Position numbers and translations under genes: made by a program. The notes under the pieces are model-generated. The model had not been told where the DNA came from, made no database searches, and saw only the letters and a list, made by a program, of their open reading frames with translations. 32,616 nt of DNA from a candidate division NC10 bacterium RIFCSPLOWO2_12_FULL_66_18 (GTDB taxonomy: Bacteria; Methylomirabilota; Methylomirabilia; Methylomirabilales; 2-02-FULL-66-22), in NCBI GenBank assembly GCA_001771285.1, contig METI01000155.1, positions 33,983 to 66,598 on the forward strand, in the 5' to 3' direction. Within the stretch, counting starts at the first letter, position 1, and every line of letters begins with the position of its first letter. Below, one piece after another: positions 31,955 to 32,616 of the stretch.

Positions 31955-31974
31955 ACCCGCGGAGTGCAGCGGGT
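31955..31974. other. Hairpin in the divergent spacer
   Basis: ACCCGC and GCGGGT form a 6-base stem with an 8-base loop between the FNR-like box and the CcoN/NnrS-like gene. It falls within the likely 5' leader or promoter; function unknown. Confidence 0.3.
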
Positions 31975-32005
31975 CTGTGACTTCGGTCGCATCCCACCCC
32001 ACTGC

Positions 32006-32019
32006 ATGATCCAGGTCAT
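32006..32019. promoter_or_regulatory. FNR/DNR-like binding site
   Basis: ATGATCCAGGTCAT matches the FNR/CRP-family half-site pattern TGAT-N4-(A/G)TCA, and the core TGATCCAGGTCA is like sites bound by NO-responsive DNR/NnrR regulators. It lies in the 205-base spacer between the minus-strand CcoN/NnrS-like gene and the plus-strand acyl-CoA dehydrogenase gene, so could serve either. A -10-like TATGGT on the minus strand near 31949-31954 would put the box near -70, a known class I position. Confidence 0.45.
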
Positions 32020-32126
32020 ACCGGTACCCCGGTTCCCTAGCGCACATTGGAGGCAGCGCCTCAGATCGCGCCGTGCAGCATGCTTGTCTCGATCCGGTCG
32101 GGGGAGGCCCCGCAGGGGGTGTGGTC

Positions 32127-32616
32127 ATGGACTTTCAGGCGAGTCAGGAGCACGAGATTTTCCGCAAGGCCGTGGCGCGCTTCGCCCAGGAGGAACTGGC
32201 CAAGCACGTCAAACCCATGGAGGTCTCCGACACGTTCCCCGTGGAGGTCTTCCGCAGCCTCGGGCAGATGGGCTTCCTCGGCGCCCACTTCCCTGAGGAA
32301 TTGGGGGGGGCCGGCGCCGACTTCACCAGCTTCTGCATCTTCATCGAGGAGGTTGGGCGTGTCTCGGCGGCCATCGCCGTGAACGTCCTGCTCCACACGC
32401 TTATGGGCGCCGCGCCCGTCTTCCTGGTGGGGACCGAGGCGCAGAAGCGGGAGCACTTCACCCCGGCCATCCGTGGGGAGAAGATCGTCGCGGCCGGACT
32501 GACCGAGCCCAACGTGGGAAGCAGCGCGGCCGACATCGAGACCACGGCCAAGCGGGTGGACGGCGGGTGGCGGATCACCGGGTCCAAGATGTTCACCAGT
32601 AACGGGCCCTACTGCG
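32127..32616 (+). CDS. Acyl-CoA dehydrogenase (partial, N-terminal part)
   Basis: The first 163 codons of an FAD-dependent acyl-CoA dehydrogenase, the only plus-strand gene. It starts MDFQASQEHEIFRKAVARFA, then has GFLGAHFPEELGGAG and the flavin/substrate signature AAGLTEPNVGSSAADIET, with WRITGSKMFTSNG at the edge. The catalytic glutamate lies beyond the window, so chain-length or substrate class cannot be judged. ATG at 32127 is about 10 bases after CAGGGGG. It is divergent from the CcoN/NnrS-like gene and differs from the glutaryl-CoA dehydrogenase at 21265-22431, lacking its RSFASV motif. Confidence 0.92.
   Translation, partial: MDFQASQEHEIFRKAVARFAQEELAKHVKPMEVSDTFPVEVFRSLGQMGFLGAHFPEELGGAGADFTSFCIFIEEVGRVSAAIAVNVLLHTLMGAAPVFLVGTEAQKREHFTPAIRGEKIVAAGLTEPNVGSSAADIETTAKRVDGGWRITGSKMFTSNGPYC

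Overview
The window is a G+C-rich stretch of a diderm (LPS-exporting) bacterial chromosome. Nearly every gene is on the minus strand; only the partial acyl-CoA dehydrogenase at the right edge reads plus. The mix of genes (LptC-LptA-LptB-RpoN-HPF-HprK-RapZ, a GH57 glucanotransferase, a TAXI-type TRAP transporter, glutaryl-CoA dehydrogenase, a chromate transporter and a haem-copper-oxidase-like membrane protein) and the frequent GTG/TTG starts would suit Methylomirabilota (NC10/Rokubacteria) or a related deltaproteobacterial-grade lineage. That placement is inference; there is no rRNA or marker tree behind it.

Layout, left to right. (1) 1-3717: housekeeping genes scpA (partial), a ComEA-like helix-hairpin-helix protein and aspartokinase, coupled by ATGA stop/start overlaps, then plsY and pgsA. 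(2) 3736-7887: an ExeA-type AAA ATPase downstream of a 1101-residue TPR protein that has its own good sigma70 promoter. (3) 8007-12385: a TRAP-TAXI uptake operon (Tat-exported binding protein, DUF1850 protein, fused permease) followed by a LipM-like acyltransferase. (4) 12663-21184: the lptC-lptA-lptB-rpoN-hpf-hprK-rapZ-manX(EIIA) series, then a GH57 4-alpha-glucanotransferase coupled to HPr. This looks like a regulatory phosphotransferase system next to glycogen or maltodextrin metabolism. No enzyme I gene is visible and HprK is only the catalytic half. (5) 21265-25084: aldehyde dehydrogenase, an ornithine-cyclodeaminase/mu-crystallin homologue and glutaryl-CoA dehydrogenase, a set that fits lysine/pipecolate breakdown. 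(6) 25085-26900: an accessory island. A winged-helix/nucleotidyltransferase-fold gene with a likely autoregulatory operator overlaps a HEPN-like gene; both look catalytically degenerate. They are followed by two tandem lysine-rich micro-ORFs (14 and 16 codons), each with a 12-13 base Shine-Dalgarno match, and then an A+T-rich non-coding patch. (7) 26912-32616: an Fsr-like MFS transporter, a decayed DUF554 gene, a 2[4Fe-4S] ferredoxin with tandem terminators, a chromate transporter, a CcoN/NnrS-like 12-helix protein with an FNR/DNR-like box upstream, and the start of an acyl-CoA dehydrogenase.

Two structural themes stand out. Five gene pairs share ATGA overlaps (lysC/comEA, comEA/scpA, GH57/ptsH, lptC/lptA, lptA/lptB), so translational coupling is common. 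Three intergenic spacers (2368-2463, 3079-3171, 15552-15622) each hold degenerate tandem repeats of a 7- or 8-base unit arranged as two opposing arrays, each spacer with its own unit sequence. The most promising undescribed item is the pair of Lys-rich micro-ORFs at 25520-25705.
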